Positions 26,016 to 33,908 of a stretch of DNA of 64,000 nucleotides are shown piece by piece. How positions within the stretch are numbered: position 1 is the first letter of the stretch; each line of letters starts with the position of its first letter. Under the pieces are notes generated by a model. The model had not been told where the DNA came from, did not search any database, and saw only the letters and a list, made by a program, of their open reading frames with translations. Both the position numbers and the translations under genes were made by a program. Origin of the DNA: Acidimicrobiaceae bacterium (GTDB lineage: Bacteria > Actinomycetota > Acidimicrobiia > Acidimicrobiales > RAAP-2); the NCBI GenBank assembly GCA_003138855.1, contig PLHF01000055.1:1-64000 (forward strand), read 5' to 3'.

Positions 26016-27272
26016 GTGATCCGGACCGAGGTCCTGCCGTCGGGCCTGTCCCTGGCAACCGAACGGATGGACGATGCACGGTCGGTGTGCATCGGTTTCT
26101 GGGTGGGAACCGGCTCGCGTGACGAGGACCTCGACCACGCCGGGGCGTCACACGTCCTCGAGCACCTTCTCTTCAAGGGAACTCCTGAGCGTTCGCCCTC
26201 GGCCATCGCCGAAGCGGTGGACGAGGTCGGTGGGGACTTCAACGCCTTCACCACCAAGGAGTACACCTCCTTCTACATCCGCCTGCTGGCCGAACACCTC
26301 CCACTCGGTCTCGACATCCTTTCCGACATCATGTGGCGCCCGGCACTGCGCCCGACGGACCTCGACGCGGAGCGGCAGGTCATCCTCGACGAGATCCTCA
26401 TGCACGCCGACGAGCCTGCCGACGAGGTTGCGGAGCTCAGCTCGGCAGCGCTCTTCCCCGACCATCCGTTGGGTCGGGAGGTACTGGGAAGCGAGCAGTC
26501 GGTGTCCGCCATGACCGCAGAAGGGATCCGCGCCTTCTTCGAGGACCACTACCGACCCCGGAACATGGTTGCGGCGGTGGCCGGCGACTTCGACCACGCC
26601 GAGGTCGTGGCGGGTCTCGAGTCCAGGTTCGCCGGACCGGACGGCGGGGCCACGCCCCAGCGCTCCGCACCCGACGACCGGGTGGTGCCGCTGCAGGTGA
26701 CCCGGCGCTCGACAGAGCAGGCCCACCTGGTGCTGGCGGCACGATCCGTCAACCGGTCGGACCCACGGCGGTACGCCCTGGCCGTGCTCAACCACGCCCT
26801 GGGTGGGGGCCTGTCCAGCCGACTCTTCCAGGAGATCAGGGAGCGGCGGGGGCTGGCCTACTCAGTCTGGTCCGAACGGGTGGCGTATCACGATGCCGGG
26901 GCGGTGAGCGTGGGGCTGGGGACCGCTCCCGAACACGTGGCCGAGGTGCTCGACATCGTCTCGACCGAGTTGGCCGTGTTGGGAGCGGAGGGCATCAGCG
27001 AGCGGGAGCTCTCGATCGCCAAGGGGAACCTGCGAGCCGAGACCCTGCTCGCCTGTGAGGACTCCGGGGCTCGGATGAGCCGCATCGGGGCCGGGTTGCT
27101 GCTCCACGGAGAGGTCCTCACGGTCGATGAGGTGCTGGCCCGGGTCGGGGCCCTCACCGTGGAAGAGGTGCACGCCGCGGCCGCCGAGGTGGTGGCCGCC
27201 CCCCGCGCCCTGTCGGTGGTCGGCCCCTTCGACGAGTCCGACTTCGATGTCCGGGCACTCCAGCTGGGGTGA
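26016..27272 (+). CDS. M16 family zinc metallopeptidase (PepR/insulinase-like)
   Basis: A 418-residue peptidase. The inverted zinc motif H-x-x-E-H is seen as SHVLEHLLFKGT near residue 45, with the downstream Glu in the FNAFTTKEYTSFY-to-DEILMHAD region. The C-terminal half is the catalytically inactive M16 partner lobe (GGGLSSRLFQEIRERRGLAYSV near 265). It matches the protease gene that follows pnp in mycobacteria and many Gram-positives. GTG 26016 was selected because it places TEVLPSGLSLATE, the conserved first strand, directly at the N-terminus; no better start exists in the 82 bases after pnp. Confidence 0.92.
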   Translation: MIRTEVLPSGLSLATERMDDARSVCIGFWVGTGSRDEDLDHAGASHVLEHLLFKGTPERSPSAIAEAVDEVGGDFNAFTTKEYTSFYIRLLAEHLPLGLDILSDIMWRPALRPTDLDAERQVILDEILMHADEPADEVAELSSAALFPDHPLGREVLGSEQSVSAMTAEGIRAFFEDHYRPRNMVAAVAGDFDHAEVVAGLESRFAGPDGGATPQRSAPDDRVVPLQVTRRSTEQAHLVLAARSVNRSDPRRYALAVLNHALGGGLSSRLFQEIRERRGLAYSVWSERVAYHDAGAVSVGLGTAPEHVAEVLDIVSTELAVLGAEGISERELSIAKGNLRAETLLACEDSGARMSRIGAGLLLHGEVLTVDEVLARVGALTVEEVHAAAAEVVAAPRALSVVGPFDESDFDVRALQLG

Positions 27273-27294
27273 GGTCGTGAACAACGGTGACGGC

Positions 27295-27357
27295 CCGACG
27301 GTGTCACGTGGCGCCCAACGTGCCGACGGTGTCACGTGGCGCCCCACGTGCCGACGG
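27295..27357. repeat. 28-bp tandem repeat with CACGTG inverted repeats upstream of dapB
   Basis: The unit CCGACGGTGTCACGTGGCGC followed by CCAACGTG occupies 27295-27322, repeats at 27323-27350 with one change, and starts again at 27351 (ccgacggtag), where it merges with the dapB -10. The second copy contains CACGTGG and CCACGTG facing each other. The layout suggests an operator array. Confidence 0.7.
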
Positions 27358-27363
27358 TAGGGT
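27358..27363 (+). promoter_or_regulatory. -10 element (TAGGGT) before dapB
   Basis: TAGGGT ends 7 bases before ATG 27371, with the 28-base repeats immediately upstream. A leaderless dapB mRNA is expected. Confidence 0.55.
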
Positions 27364-27370
27364 GACCGGC

Positions 27371-28186
27371 ATGCGAGTGGGTGTGGTCGGAGCCGGGGGG
27401 AAGATGGGCCGTGAGGTGTGCCGCACGGTCCTGGCCCGGCCGGGCCAGGAGCTGGTGGCAGCGCTCGACCCGCGGCACCGCGGCGCCGACCTGGCCCAGT
27501 TGGTCGGGGTCGACACCGGCGGACTCGAGGTGGCCGACGACCTCGAGGAGTTGACCGCCGCCGGGGTGGAGGTGGTCGTCGACTTCTCCCGCCTGGAAGC
27601 AGCGCGCCGGACGTTGGCGTTCTGCGCCGAGGTGGGCATCCACGCCGTGGTGGGGACCACCGGGTTCACCGCAGGGGATCTCGAGGAGATGGGCCAACGC
27701 TTCGCCGGCCCGGCCGCCGGCGCCCCCAACTGCATCGTGGCCGCCAATTTCGCCATCGGCGCGGTGCTGATGATGCGGTTTGCAGAGCTGGCGGCGCCCT
27801 TCTTCGACGGAGCGGAGATCGTGGAGTCCCACCACGATGGGAAGCTCGATGCCCCGTCGGGAACAGCCATGCGCACCGCCGAGCGCATGGCTGTCGCGCG
27901 GGCCGACGCCGGCGCCGGTGCGTTCCCTCCCGATCGGACGGAGACCTCGCTGCTGGACGGTGCCCGGGGCGGTGCCGGACCCGCTGGGGTCCGCGTGCAC
28001 TCGGTACGACTGCCCGGCCTGGTGGCCCATCAGGAGGTCGTCCTCGGGGCGGTGGGGCAGAGCCTGACCATCCGACACGACTCCTATGACCGGGCGTCCT
28101 TCATGGACGGCGTGGCGCTGGCCGTCGAAGCGGTGGCGACCCGGCCCGGGCTCACCCTCGGTCTCGAGCCCCTGCTCGGGCTCTGA
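27371..28186 (+). CDS. dapB: 4-hydroxy-tetrahydrodipicolinate reductase
   Basis: A 271-residue NAD(P)H-dependent reductase of the lysine and meso-DAP pathway. The nucleotide fold starts at once (VGVVGAGGKMGREV, residues 3-16). VVGTTGFT near 97 and the catalytic ESHHDGKLDAPSGTA segment near 155 (His pair and Lys) follow. C-terminal FMDGVALAVEA is typical. ATG 27371 is preferred because of the adjacent leaderless-type -10. The gene is followed after 17 bases by a TetR gene, so dapA is separated from it by an insertion of three genes compared with the simplest actinobacterial order. Confidence 0.96.
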   Translation: MRVGVVGAGGKMGREVCRTVLARPGQELVAALDPRHRGADLAQLVGVDTGGLEVADDLEELTAAGVEVVVDFSRLEAARRTLAFCAEVGIHAVVGTTGFTAGDLEEMGQRFAGPAAGAPNCIVAANFAIGAVLMMRFAELAAPFFDGAEIVESHHDGKLDAPSGTAMRTAERMAVARADAGAGAFPPDRTETSLLDGARGGAGPAGVRVHSVRLPGLVAHQEVVLGAVGQSLTIRHDSYDRASFMDGVALAVEAVATRPGLTLGLEPLLGL

Positions 28187-28203
28187 GGGTCCGGGCATCG
28201 GCG

Positions 28204-28779
28204 ATGGGGGCCACCCGTCAGCGGATCCTGGTGGCCGCCTATGCCTGCGTGGCCCGATGGGGCATCGCCAAGACCACCGTGGAGGACGCGGCCCGAGAGG
28301 CCGGCATCTCCCGGGCCACCGTCTACCGCACGTTCCCGGGCGGGCGCGACGAACTGGTCGACGCGGTGGTGGCGTGGGCGACCCTCGAGTTCTTCGCCCG
28401 CCTTTACCAGGAGGTCCAGGGGGCCGACGGCCTCGAGGAGGTGATGGAGCGGGGTATCATGTTCGCCCACCGGTCCATCGTCGAGCACGAGGTCCTTCAG
28501 CTGGTGATGCAGACCGAGCCGGAGAAGCTCCTCCCCAGCCTCACGGTCGAGAGCAACCGCATCCGAGCGGGCATCGCCGACTTCCTCGTCCCCTATCTCG
28601 AAGAGCGCGGTGTCGTCGACGGGGTCGACCTGGTGGAGGCCGCTGACTTCCTGGCCCGTATGGTCCTCTCCTACATGTCGGCCCCGGGGCGATGGGACCT
28701 CGACGACCGGGCGCAGGTGGCCCAGTTGGTCCGCTCGGAGCTGCTCGCCGGAGTGCTGGCCGGTCCGGACCGGAGCTGA
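28204..28779 (+). CDS. TetR-family transcriptional regulator (first of a tandem pair)
   Basis: A 191-residue regulator with an N-terminal helix-turn-helix (GIAKTTVEDAAREAGISRATVYRTFPGGRDELV, residues 20-52). The C-terminal ligand-binding half has no recognisable specificity. It is paralogous to the next gene, sharing the unusual FPGGRDE in place of the common F..KE. No Shine-Dalgarno is obvious, and it follows dapB by 17 bases, so it may be read through from dapB. Target unknown; the neighbouring diiron gene is the simplest candidate. Confidence 0.88.
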   Translation: MGATRQRILVAAYACVARWGIAKTTVEDAAREAGISRATVYRTFPGGRDELVDAVVAWATLEFFARLYQEVQGADGLEEVMERGIMFAHRSIVEHEVLQLVMQTEPEKLLPSLTVESNRIRAGIADFLVPYLEERGVVDGVDLVEAADFLARMVLSYMSAPGRWDLDDRAQVAQLVRSELLAGVLAGPDRS

Positions 28780-28818
28780 CCGGGCGCTGCCGCCGGGACG
28801 GCGGTGCGGTGCGGTGCG

Positions 28819-28848
28819 TTGACAGTGAGACAAAAGTCGACCTAACGT
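28819..28848 (+). promoter_or_regulatory. Consensus-like promoter TTGACA-N18-TAACGT inside an inverted repeat
   Basis: TTGACA (28819-28824) and TAACGT (28843-28848) are separated by 18 bases. The -10 ends 7 bases before GTG 28856. A GTTGACA/TGTCAAC inverted repeat (about 28818-28854) frames the promoter and may be an operator, for example for autoregulation by the TetR protein. Confidence 0.7.
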
Positions 28849-28855
28849 GTCAACC

Positions 28856-29674
28856 GTGGTGAACCTGGGGGCGTCGCTTCGTGTGGTCGATGCCGGGGCG
28901 TCCCCTGCTCCGGCCGCCCCCGCCGACCCGGCGAGCCAGCTCTCGCCCCACCGGGAGCGCGTGGTCGATGCCACCCTGGTCTGCCTGGCCCGCCACGGCA
29001 CGCTCAAGACGACGGTGGATGATATCGCCCGCCAGGCCGGGCTCTCGCGGGCGACCGTCTACCGGGCCTTCCCCGGCGGCAGGGACGAGGTGCTGGCCGC
29101 GGTGGTCGACACGGAGATGGCCCGCCTCTTCTCGGCACTCGGGGTCTGCCTGGGTGAGGCGCGCGATCTGACCGAGGCACTGGTGGCGGGCATCGTCGAG
29201 GCATCGTCCCGCATCCGGGACCACGCGGCGCTCGGCTTTCTGGTGGCGCACGAGCCCGAGATGGTGCTCGGCCATCTGGCCTTCGACGAGTCCGACCGCC
29301 TGCTGGCCACCGCGTCACGGTTCACGGCACCGTTCCTGGCCCGCTGGATGAGCCCGGCAGAGGCCGGGCGGGTGGCGGAGTGGGCCACTCGTATCGTGCT
29401 GTCGTACGCCATCGCCCCGTCCGAGCACACCGACCTGACCGACCCAGTGCAGGCCACCCGCCTGGTGGAGACCTTCGTGATGCCGGGGATCAGGGCGCTC
29501 AACGCCTCCGGCGCCCACCCGCCGATCGACATCACACCGTTCGGGCTCCGGAGCGACCCCTCGACCGGAACCCCGTCGCCGGCCTCCAGCACCCGGGGGC
29601 TCGCCCTCGCCGACCAGGACCGGCTCGCGACGGCGGGCCCGAGTACCGATCATCCAGAGGGAGACAGATCATGA
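28856..29674 (+). CDS. TetR-family transcriptional regulator (second of a tandem pair)
   Basis: A 272-residue regulator, longer than usual because of a 30-residue N-terminal leader and a 60-residue disordered C-terminal tail. The helix-turn-helix is TLKTTVDDIARQAGLSRATVYRAFPGGRDEV near residues 47-78. GTG 28856 was chosen as the first codon after the promoter (leaderless); GTG 28847 lies inside the -10. The stop overlaps the ATG of the diiron gene (ATGA), so regulator and enzyme are translated together. Ligand unknown. Confidence 0.87.
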   Translation: MVNLGASLRVVDAGASPAPAAPADPASQLSPHRERVVDATLVCLARHGTLKTTVDDIARQAGLSRATVYRAFPGGRDEVLAAVVDTEMARLFSALGVCLGEARDLTEALVAGIVEASSRIRDHAALGFLVAHEPEMVLGHLAFDESDRLLATASRFTAPFLARWMSPAEAGRVAEWATRIVLSYAIAPSEHTDLTDPVQATRLVETFVMPGIRALNASGAHPPIDITPFGLRSDPSTGTPSPASSTRGLALADQDRLATAGPSTDHPEGDRS

Positions 29675-30792
29675 CCACCGAAATGAGCAGTACCGAGGAG
29701 ATCATCGGGAGGGCGGAGATCGACGACTTCGAGACGATCCTCTCGGTGGTTGGGACCGAGGAGCCCGATGGCCGGCACGTCGTCCACTCCGACTACGACT
29801 CCATCTTCACCTGGGACTACGAGAAGGGCGCCCGCCCGAAGCTGAACAAGCTCTACGAGAAGGCGAAGAACGCCCAGTGGAACGGCGAGACGGACCTGCC
29901 ATGGGAGACCGACGTCGACCAGGAGCGCATGGTCATCGAGCAGGCCGAGGCCACCGGCGGTTTCGGCGCGGGGTTCGACCTTTCCGGCACGCCGGTCGAG
30001 AAGTGGGCGGACAAGGAGTGGATCGCCTTCGGTGTCGAGAGTCAGAACTGGACCCTCTCCCAATTCCTCCACGGTGAGCAGGGTGCCCTCATCTGCACGG
30101 CGAAGATCGTGGAGTCGGTGCCGTGGGTGGACGCCAAGTACTACGCGTCGACCCAGGTGATGGACGAGGCCCGCCATGTCGAGGTGTTCGCCAAGTACCT
30201 CGACGAGAAGCTGTCCGGCCACTACCCGATCAACGCCCACCTGCGGATGCTGCTGGACGACATCATCTCCGACTCCCGTTGGGACATCACCTACCTGGGG
30301 ATGCAGATCATGGTCGAGGGACTGGCCCTGGCCGCATTCGGTTTCATGCAACAGATGACGACGGACCCGCTGCTCAAGCAGCTCCTGCGCTACGTCATGG
30401 CGGACGAGGCCCGCCACGTCGCGTTCGGGGTCCTCAGCCTGCAGGAGTACTACCAGCACCTGTCGGCGGCCGAGCTCCGTGAGCGTCAGGAGTTCGCCTT
30501 CGAGGCGGCGGTCAGGATGCGCGACCGATTCCTCCAGCAAGAGGTCTGGGACCGGATGGGAGTCGATCCCAAGGCGATCGTCCCGGTGGTGCAGCAGGCG
30601 CCCGAGCGCACGCAGTTCCAGGCCCTCCTGTTCTCCAAGATCGTCCCGAACTGCAAGAAGCTGGGCCTCCTCGACGGCGCCGACGGGTGGTTGCGGACCA
30701 AGTTCACCGAGCTCGGCGTCATCGAGTTCGAATCATGGGTGGACACCTCCGAGGAGTACGAGGCCATGGCCGCGGTGCCGACGGAGGACTGA
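29671..30792 (+). CDS. Ferritin-like diiron protein (putative oxygenase)
   Basis: A 373-residue protein with two Glu...Glu-x-x-His halves: Glu in HGEQGAL near residue 135 with MDEARHVEVF near 166, then Glu in VEGLAL near 214 with ADEARHVAFG near 247. That is the metal set of ferritin-like diiron oxygenases (AurF, R2-like and acyl-ACP desaturase-like groups). Reaction unknown; oxidation of a lipid or aromatic compound is plausible. It has GGGAGA ahead of the ATG and overlaps the TetR stop by 4 bases. Its place between dapB and dapA does not suggest a role in lysine synthesis. Confidence 0.82.
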   Translation: MTTEMSSTEEIIGRAEIDDFETILSVVGTEEPDGRHVVHSDYDSIFTWDYEKGARPKLNKLYEKAKNAQWNGETDLPWETDVDQERMVIEQAEATGGFGAGFDLSGTPVEKWADKEWIAFGVESQNWTLSQFLHGEQGALICTAKIVESVPWVDAKYYASTQVMDEARHVEVFAKYLDEKLSGHYPINAHLRMLLDDIISDSRWDITYLGMQIMVEGLALAAFGFMQQMTTDPLLKQLLRYVMADEARHVAFGVLSLQEYYQHLSAAELRERQEFAFEAAVRMRDRFLQQEVWDRMGVDPKAIVPVVQQAPERTQFQALLFSKIVPNCKKLGLLDGADGWLRTKFTELGVIEFESWVDTSEEYEAMAAVPTED

Positions 30793-30901
30793 CCGCAACC
30801 GGGTCCGGACCCACAGCACATCGGAGCACGGGACGCGACTGCGCCGAGGGCGGGGTGTCGGGTCGGCCTGCCGTGCCCTCGGTGGGTCCGGCAGCTGCTG
30901 G

Positions 30902-30907
30902 TAGCCT
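30902..30907 (+). promoter_or_regulatory. -10 element (TAGCCT) of the dapA region
   Basis: TAGCCT ends 8 bases before GTG 30916, the start of a short open frame that ends just before dapA. The dapA start itself is 57 bases downstream of the hexamer. Confidence 0.5.
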
Positions 30908-30915
30908 GCGTGACT

Positions 30916-30957
30916 GTGATGTCCTCCTTGGATCAGTCGTCCCCGACGAGAGGCTGA
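30916..30957 (+). CDS. Possible leaderless 13-residue upstream ORF of dapA
   Basis: GTG-ATG starts a frame of 13 codons (MMSSLDQSSPTRG) ending in TGA six bases before dapA. It sits 8 bases after a TAGCCT -10, the spacing used by leaderless genes in this window. It would couple ribosome entry to dapA. It has no Lys run, so classical lysine attenuation is not indicated. Peptide evidence is absent; it may be only a leader sequence. Confidence 0.35.
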   Translation: MMSSLDQSSPTRG

Positions 30958-30963
30958 GAGAAG

Positions 30964-31872
30964 GTGCCCCGCTTCGGTTCCGTGCTGACGGCCATGATCA
31001 CGCCCTTCGATGCCCACGGGGGGCTCGACCTGGAGGGCGCTGTGGCCGTGGCCCGGCATCTGGCCGGCTCCGGAAGCGACGGACTGGTGGTGGCCGGCAC
31101 AACCGGTGAGGGCCCGGTCCTGACCGACGAGGAGAGGATCGAGCTCTTCCGGGCGGTCATCGGCGCCGTGGGCGTTCCGGTCATCGCCTCGACGGGCACC
31201 AACGACACGGCGCACTCGGTGATGCTGACCAGGGAGGCCGAGGCGAGCGGCGCCGACGGTGTCCTGGTGGTGACTCCGTACTACAACCGCCCCTCGACGG
31301 CCGGCATCTCGGCCCACTTCCGGGCAGTGGCGGAGGCCACCGACCTGCCGGTCGTCCTCTACGACATCCCGGTGAGGTCCGGTCGTCGGATCGGCTCGGC
31401 GCTGGTCGTCGAACTGGCACGGGAGGTTCCGAACATCGTGGCGGTGAAAGACGCCACTGGCGACGTGGCGGCGGCGGCGACCGTGGTGGCCGAGAGCCCC
31501 GCGGGGTTCGAGGTCTTCTCCGGTGACGATTCGCTGACGCTTCCGTTCCTCTCCGTCGGGGGAGTCGGAGTGATCAGCGTCGCCTCCCACTGGGCCGGGG
31601 GCCTGTTCGCCGAGATGGTCGACTCCTACCGTTCCGGGGACGTGGCCCGCGCCACCATCGTGAACCAGCAATTGGCCGAGTCCTACTGTTTCGAATCGAC
31701 GGAGGAGTATCCCAATCCGGTGCCGGCGAAGGCAGCCTGCCGTTCCCTGGGCCTGCCGGCGGGGCAGTGCCGGCTGCCCAACGCACCCGCCCCGGAGGCC
31801 CTGGACGACCAGGCCAGGGCCGTCATCGCGAAGTTGGGCCGGTTGAACCCGGCGCACCAGTCGGTTGCCTGA
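30964..31872 (+). CDS. dapA: 4-hydroxy-tetrahydrodipicolinate synthase
   Basis: A 302-residue aldolase-class enzyme condensing pyruvate with aspartate semialdehyde, the first committed step to meso-DAP and lysine. TTGEGPVLTDEE near residue 45, the catalytic Tyr in TPYYNRP near 107-111 and the Schiff-base Lys in AVKDATGD near 161 are all present. GTG 30964 has GAGAG a few bases upstream. RNase J follows closely, as in other actinobacteria. Confidence 0.96.
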   Translation: MPRFGSVLTAMITPFDAHGGLDLEGAVAVARHLAGSGSDGLVVAGTTGEGPVLTDEERIELFRAVIGAVGVPVIASTGTNDTAHSVMLTREAEASGADGVLVVTPYYNRPSTAGISAHFRAVAEATDLPVVLYDIPVRSGRRIGSALVVELAREVPNIVAVKDATGDVAAAATVVAESPAGFEVFSGDDSLTLPFLSVGGVGVISVASHWAGGLFAEMVDSYRSGDVARATIVNQQLAESYCFESTEEYPNPVPAKAACRSLGLPAGQCRLPNAPAPEALDDQARAVIAKLGRLNPAHQSVA

Positions 31873-31936
31873 CCCGGCGAGGTCCGGGCGGTCCGGCGGG
31901 CGCCCGGGTGGTGCCGGCACGAACAGGAAGTCCTCG

Positions 31937-33859
31937 GTGAAGAACGAACGTCGAACGAGCGAGCCCGGCAAGGGCACCGGCTCGACCAAGGACGGTGCGC
32001 CGCGAAGGGGCTCGGGCAATGCGCTGCCCAAGGAATCGGGCAAGGCTCAGGCAAAGGCTCAGGCAAAGGCTCAGGCAAACAAGGCTGAGGCAAAGAGGTC
32101 GCACAGCGCGGCGGCCAAGTCTTCGGGAACGACGTTGGCCAAGGCTTCGGGAACGACGTCGGCCAAGGGGTCGAGCACGACTGCCGGCGCCGGGTCGCAT
32201 GATGCCGTGCGCATCGTCTTCCTGGGCGGCCTCGGGGAGATCGGGCGCAACTGCGCCTGCATCGAGGTGAACGGTCGGATCCTGGTCCTCGACGTCGGCA
32301 TCATGTTCCCGGACCCGGACATGCCCGGTGTCGATCTGGTGCTTCCGGACTTCACCTACCTTCGTGAGAATGCCGACCGGGTCGACGGGGTCATCCTGAC
32401 CCACGGGCACGAGGATCACACCGGGGGGCTCGCCTACCTCCTTCGTGACTTCCCCGTGCCGGTCTACGGCTCCGAGCTGACCCTGGCATTGGCCCGGAAC
32501 CGGGTGGACGAGGCAGGAATGGCGGATCGGGCGCAGTTCATCCCTGTCCGGGACGGCGAACGGAGGAGGATCGGGCCGTGCGACGTGGAGTTCATTCCGG
32601 TCACCCACTCGGTTCCCCACGCCTTCGCCACGGCGTTCCACACCCCCCAGGGCATCATCCTGCACTCCGGCGACTTCAAGATCGACCTGCATCCGGTCGA
32701 TGGCCGGCGGACCGATCTGGCACGGATGGGAGCCTTGGCATCCGACCCGGGGATCCGCCTGCTCCTGGCCGATTCGACCAACGCCGAGGAGCCGGGTTTC
32801 ACCCCGTCCGAGTCGACAGTGGGGGCAACCCTCGAGAGGGTGTTCCTGGCCCGTCCCGACCAGCGCTTCATCGTGACCTGCTTCGCCAGCCACATTCACC
32901 GGGTCCAGCAGGTGGCCGATGCCGCCATCGCCGAGGGTCGGTTGGTGGCCACCCTCGGTCTCTCCATGAAGAAGAACGTGACACTGGCCAGGCGTCTCGG
33001 TCTGCTCGAGATCCCCGACGACTCGCTGGTCGACATCGAGGACATCGACGACCTCGATCCCGGAAGGGTCTGTGTCATCTCCACCGGCTCCCAGGGGGAG
33101 CCCATGTCGGCGCTGTCCCGCCTGGCCGCCGGTGAGAATCGCTTCTTCCAGCTCCAGGAGAACGACGTCGTGGTGATCAGCGCCCACCCCATCCCGGGCA
33201 ACGAGTGGTCGGTGGGCCGTGTCATCGACAGCCTGTACCGGAGGGGGGTCGAGGTCATCCACTCGGGTGTGGACGCCGTCCACGTGAGCGGCCATGCACG
33301 TCAGGGGGAGCTGGCCATGCTGATGTCGGTGACGAGGCCGGAGTTCTTCATCCCCGTGCACGGCGAGTACCGCCACATGGCCAACCACATCCGCCTGGCC
33401 GAATCCATGGGAATCACCGGCGACCGGGTGCTGCTCTGCGAGGACGGGGACGCCGTGCGTCTGGACGACAGCGGCCTGCACCGTGACGGGACGGTGCCGG
33501 GTGGGTACCTATTCGTCGACGGGAGTTCAGTGGGGGACATCGGCCACGGCGTGCTGCGTGACCGGATGGTGCTGGCGGAGGAGGGCGTGGTCATGGCCGT
33601 GGCCACCGTCGACCTGAAGCAGGGCGAAGTGGTGGGAACCCCCCAGATCGTGACCCGTGGGTGGGCCTACGACCACGACACCGAGGTGTTGCTCGACGAG
33701 GCTCGGGCCGAGGTCACCAAGGCGCTGGAACACGCGCTCTCCAACGGCAGCCACGACCACGAGACGCTCAACCGGGCGGCCCGCAAGGCCCTCGGCCGCC
33801 TGGTGGGTGACCGCACTCGCCAGCGCCCGATGATCGTGCCGGTGATCGTCACCGTCTAG
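31937..33859 (+). CDS. rnj: Ribonuclease J with a Lys/Ala-rich N-terminal extension
   Basis: A 640-residue metallo-beta-lactamase ribonuclease with 5'-3' exo- and endonuclease activity. After GLGEIGRNCACIEV come the metal motif THGHEDHTGG near residue 154, GDFKIDLHP near 248 and the beta-CASP region with ISTGSQGEP and ISAHPIPGNE. The C-terminal domain is complete. The first 90 residues are basic, low complexity and encoded by short DNA repeats. GTG 31937 has AGGAAG 6 bases upstream; a TTG at 31865 overlapping dapA is an alternative and would add 24 residues. Confidence 0.93.
   Translation: MKNERRTSEPGKGTGSTKDGAPRRGSGNALPKESGKAQAKAQAKAQANKAEAKRSHSAAAKSSGTTLAKASGTTSAKGSSTTAGAGSHDAVRIVFLGGLGEIGRNCACIEVNGRILVLDVGIMFPDPDMPGVDLVLPDFTYLRENADRVDGVILTHGHEDHTGGLAYLLRDFPVPVYGSELTLALARNRVDEAGMADRAQFIPVRDGERRRIGPCDVEFIPVTHSVPHAFATAFHTPQGIILHSGDFKIDLHPVDGRRTDLARMGALASDPGIRLLLADSTNAEEPGFTPSESTVGATLERVFLARPDQRFIVTCFASHIHRVQQVADAAIAEGRLVATLGLSMKKNVTLARRLGLLEIPDDSLVDIEDIDDLDPGRVCVISTGSQGEPMSALSRLAAGENRFFQLQENDVVVISAHPIPGNEWSVGRVIDSLYRRGVEVIHSGVDAVHVSGHARQGELAMLMSVTRPEFFIPVHGEYRHMANHIRLAESMGITGDRVLLCEDGDAVRLDDSGLHRDGTVPGGYLFVDGSSVGDIGHGVLRDRMVLAEEGVVMAVATVDLKQGEVVGTPQIVTRGWAYDHDTEVLLDEARAEVTKALEHALSNGSHDHETLNRAARKALGRLVGDRTRQRPMIVPVIVTV
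32042..32190 (+). repeat. Short tandem repeats in the RNase J N-terminal extension
   Basis: Three copies of a 12-base unit (caggcaaaggct) encode Lys-Ala-Gln-Ala repeats at 32042-32090, and two copies of a 27-base unit built on cttcgggaacgacg follow near 32115-32170. Together they make a flexible basic N-terminus. Confidence 0.8.
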
Positions 33860-33892
33860 CCCGGTGTCCCCCTGAAGCTGACGCAGAGCGGG

Positions 33893-33898
33893 TAGCCT
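33893..33898 (+). promoter_or_regulatory. -10 element (TAGCCT) before ftsK
   Basis: TAGCCT ends 10 bases before GTG 33909 in the 49-base gap after rnj. No Shine-Dalgarno is present. Confidence 0.5.
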
Positions 33899-33908
33899 GT
33901 TACCCACT

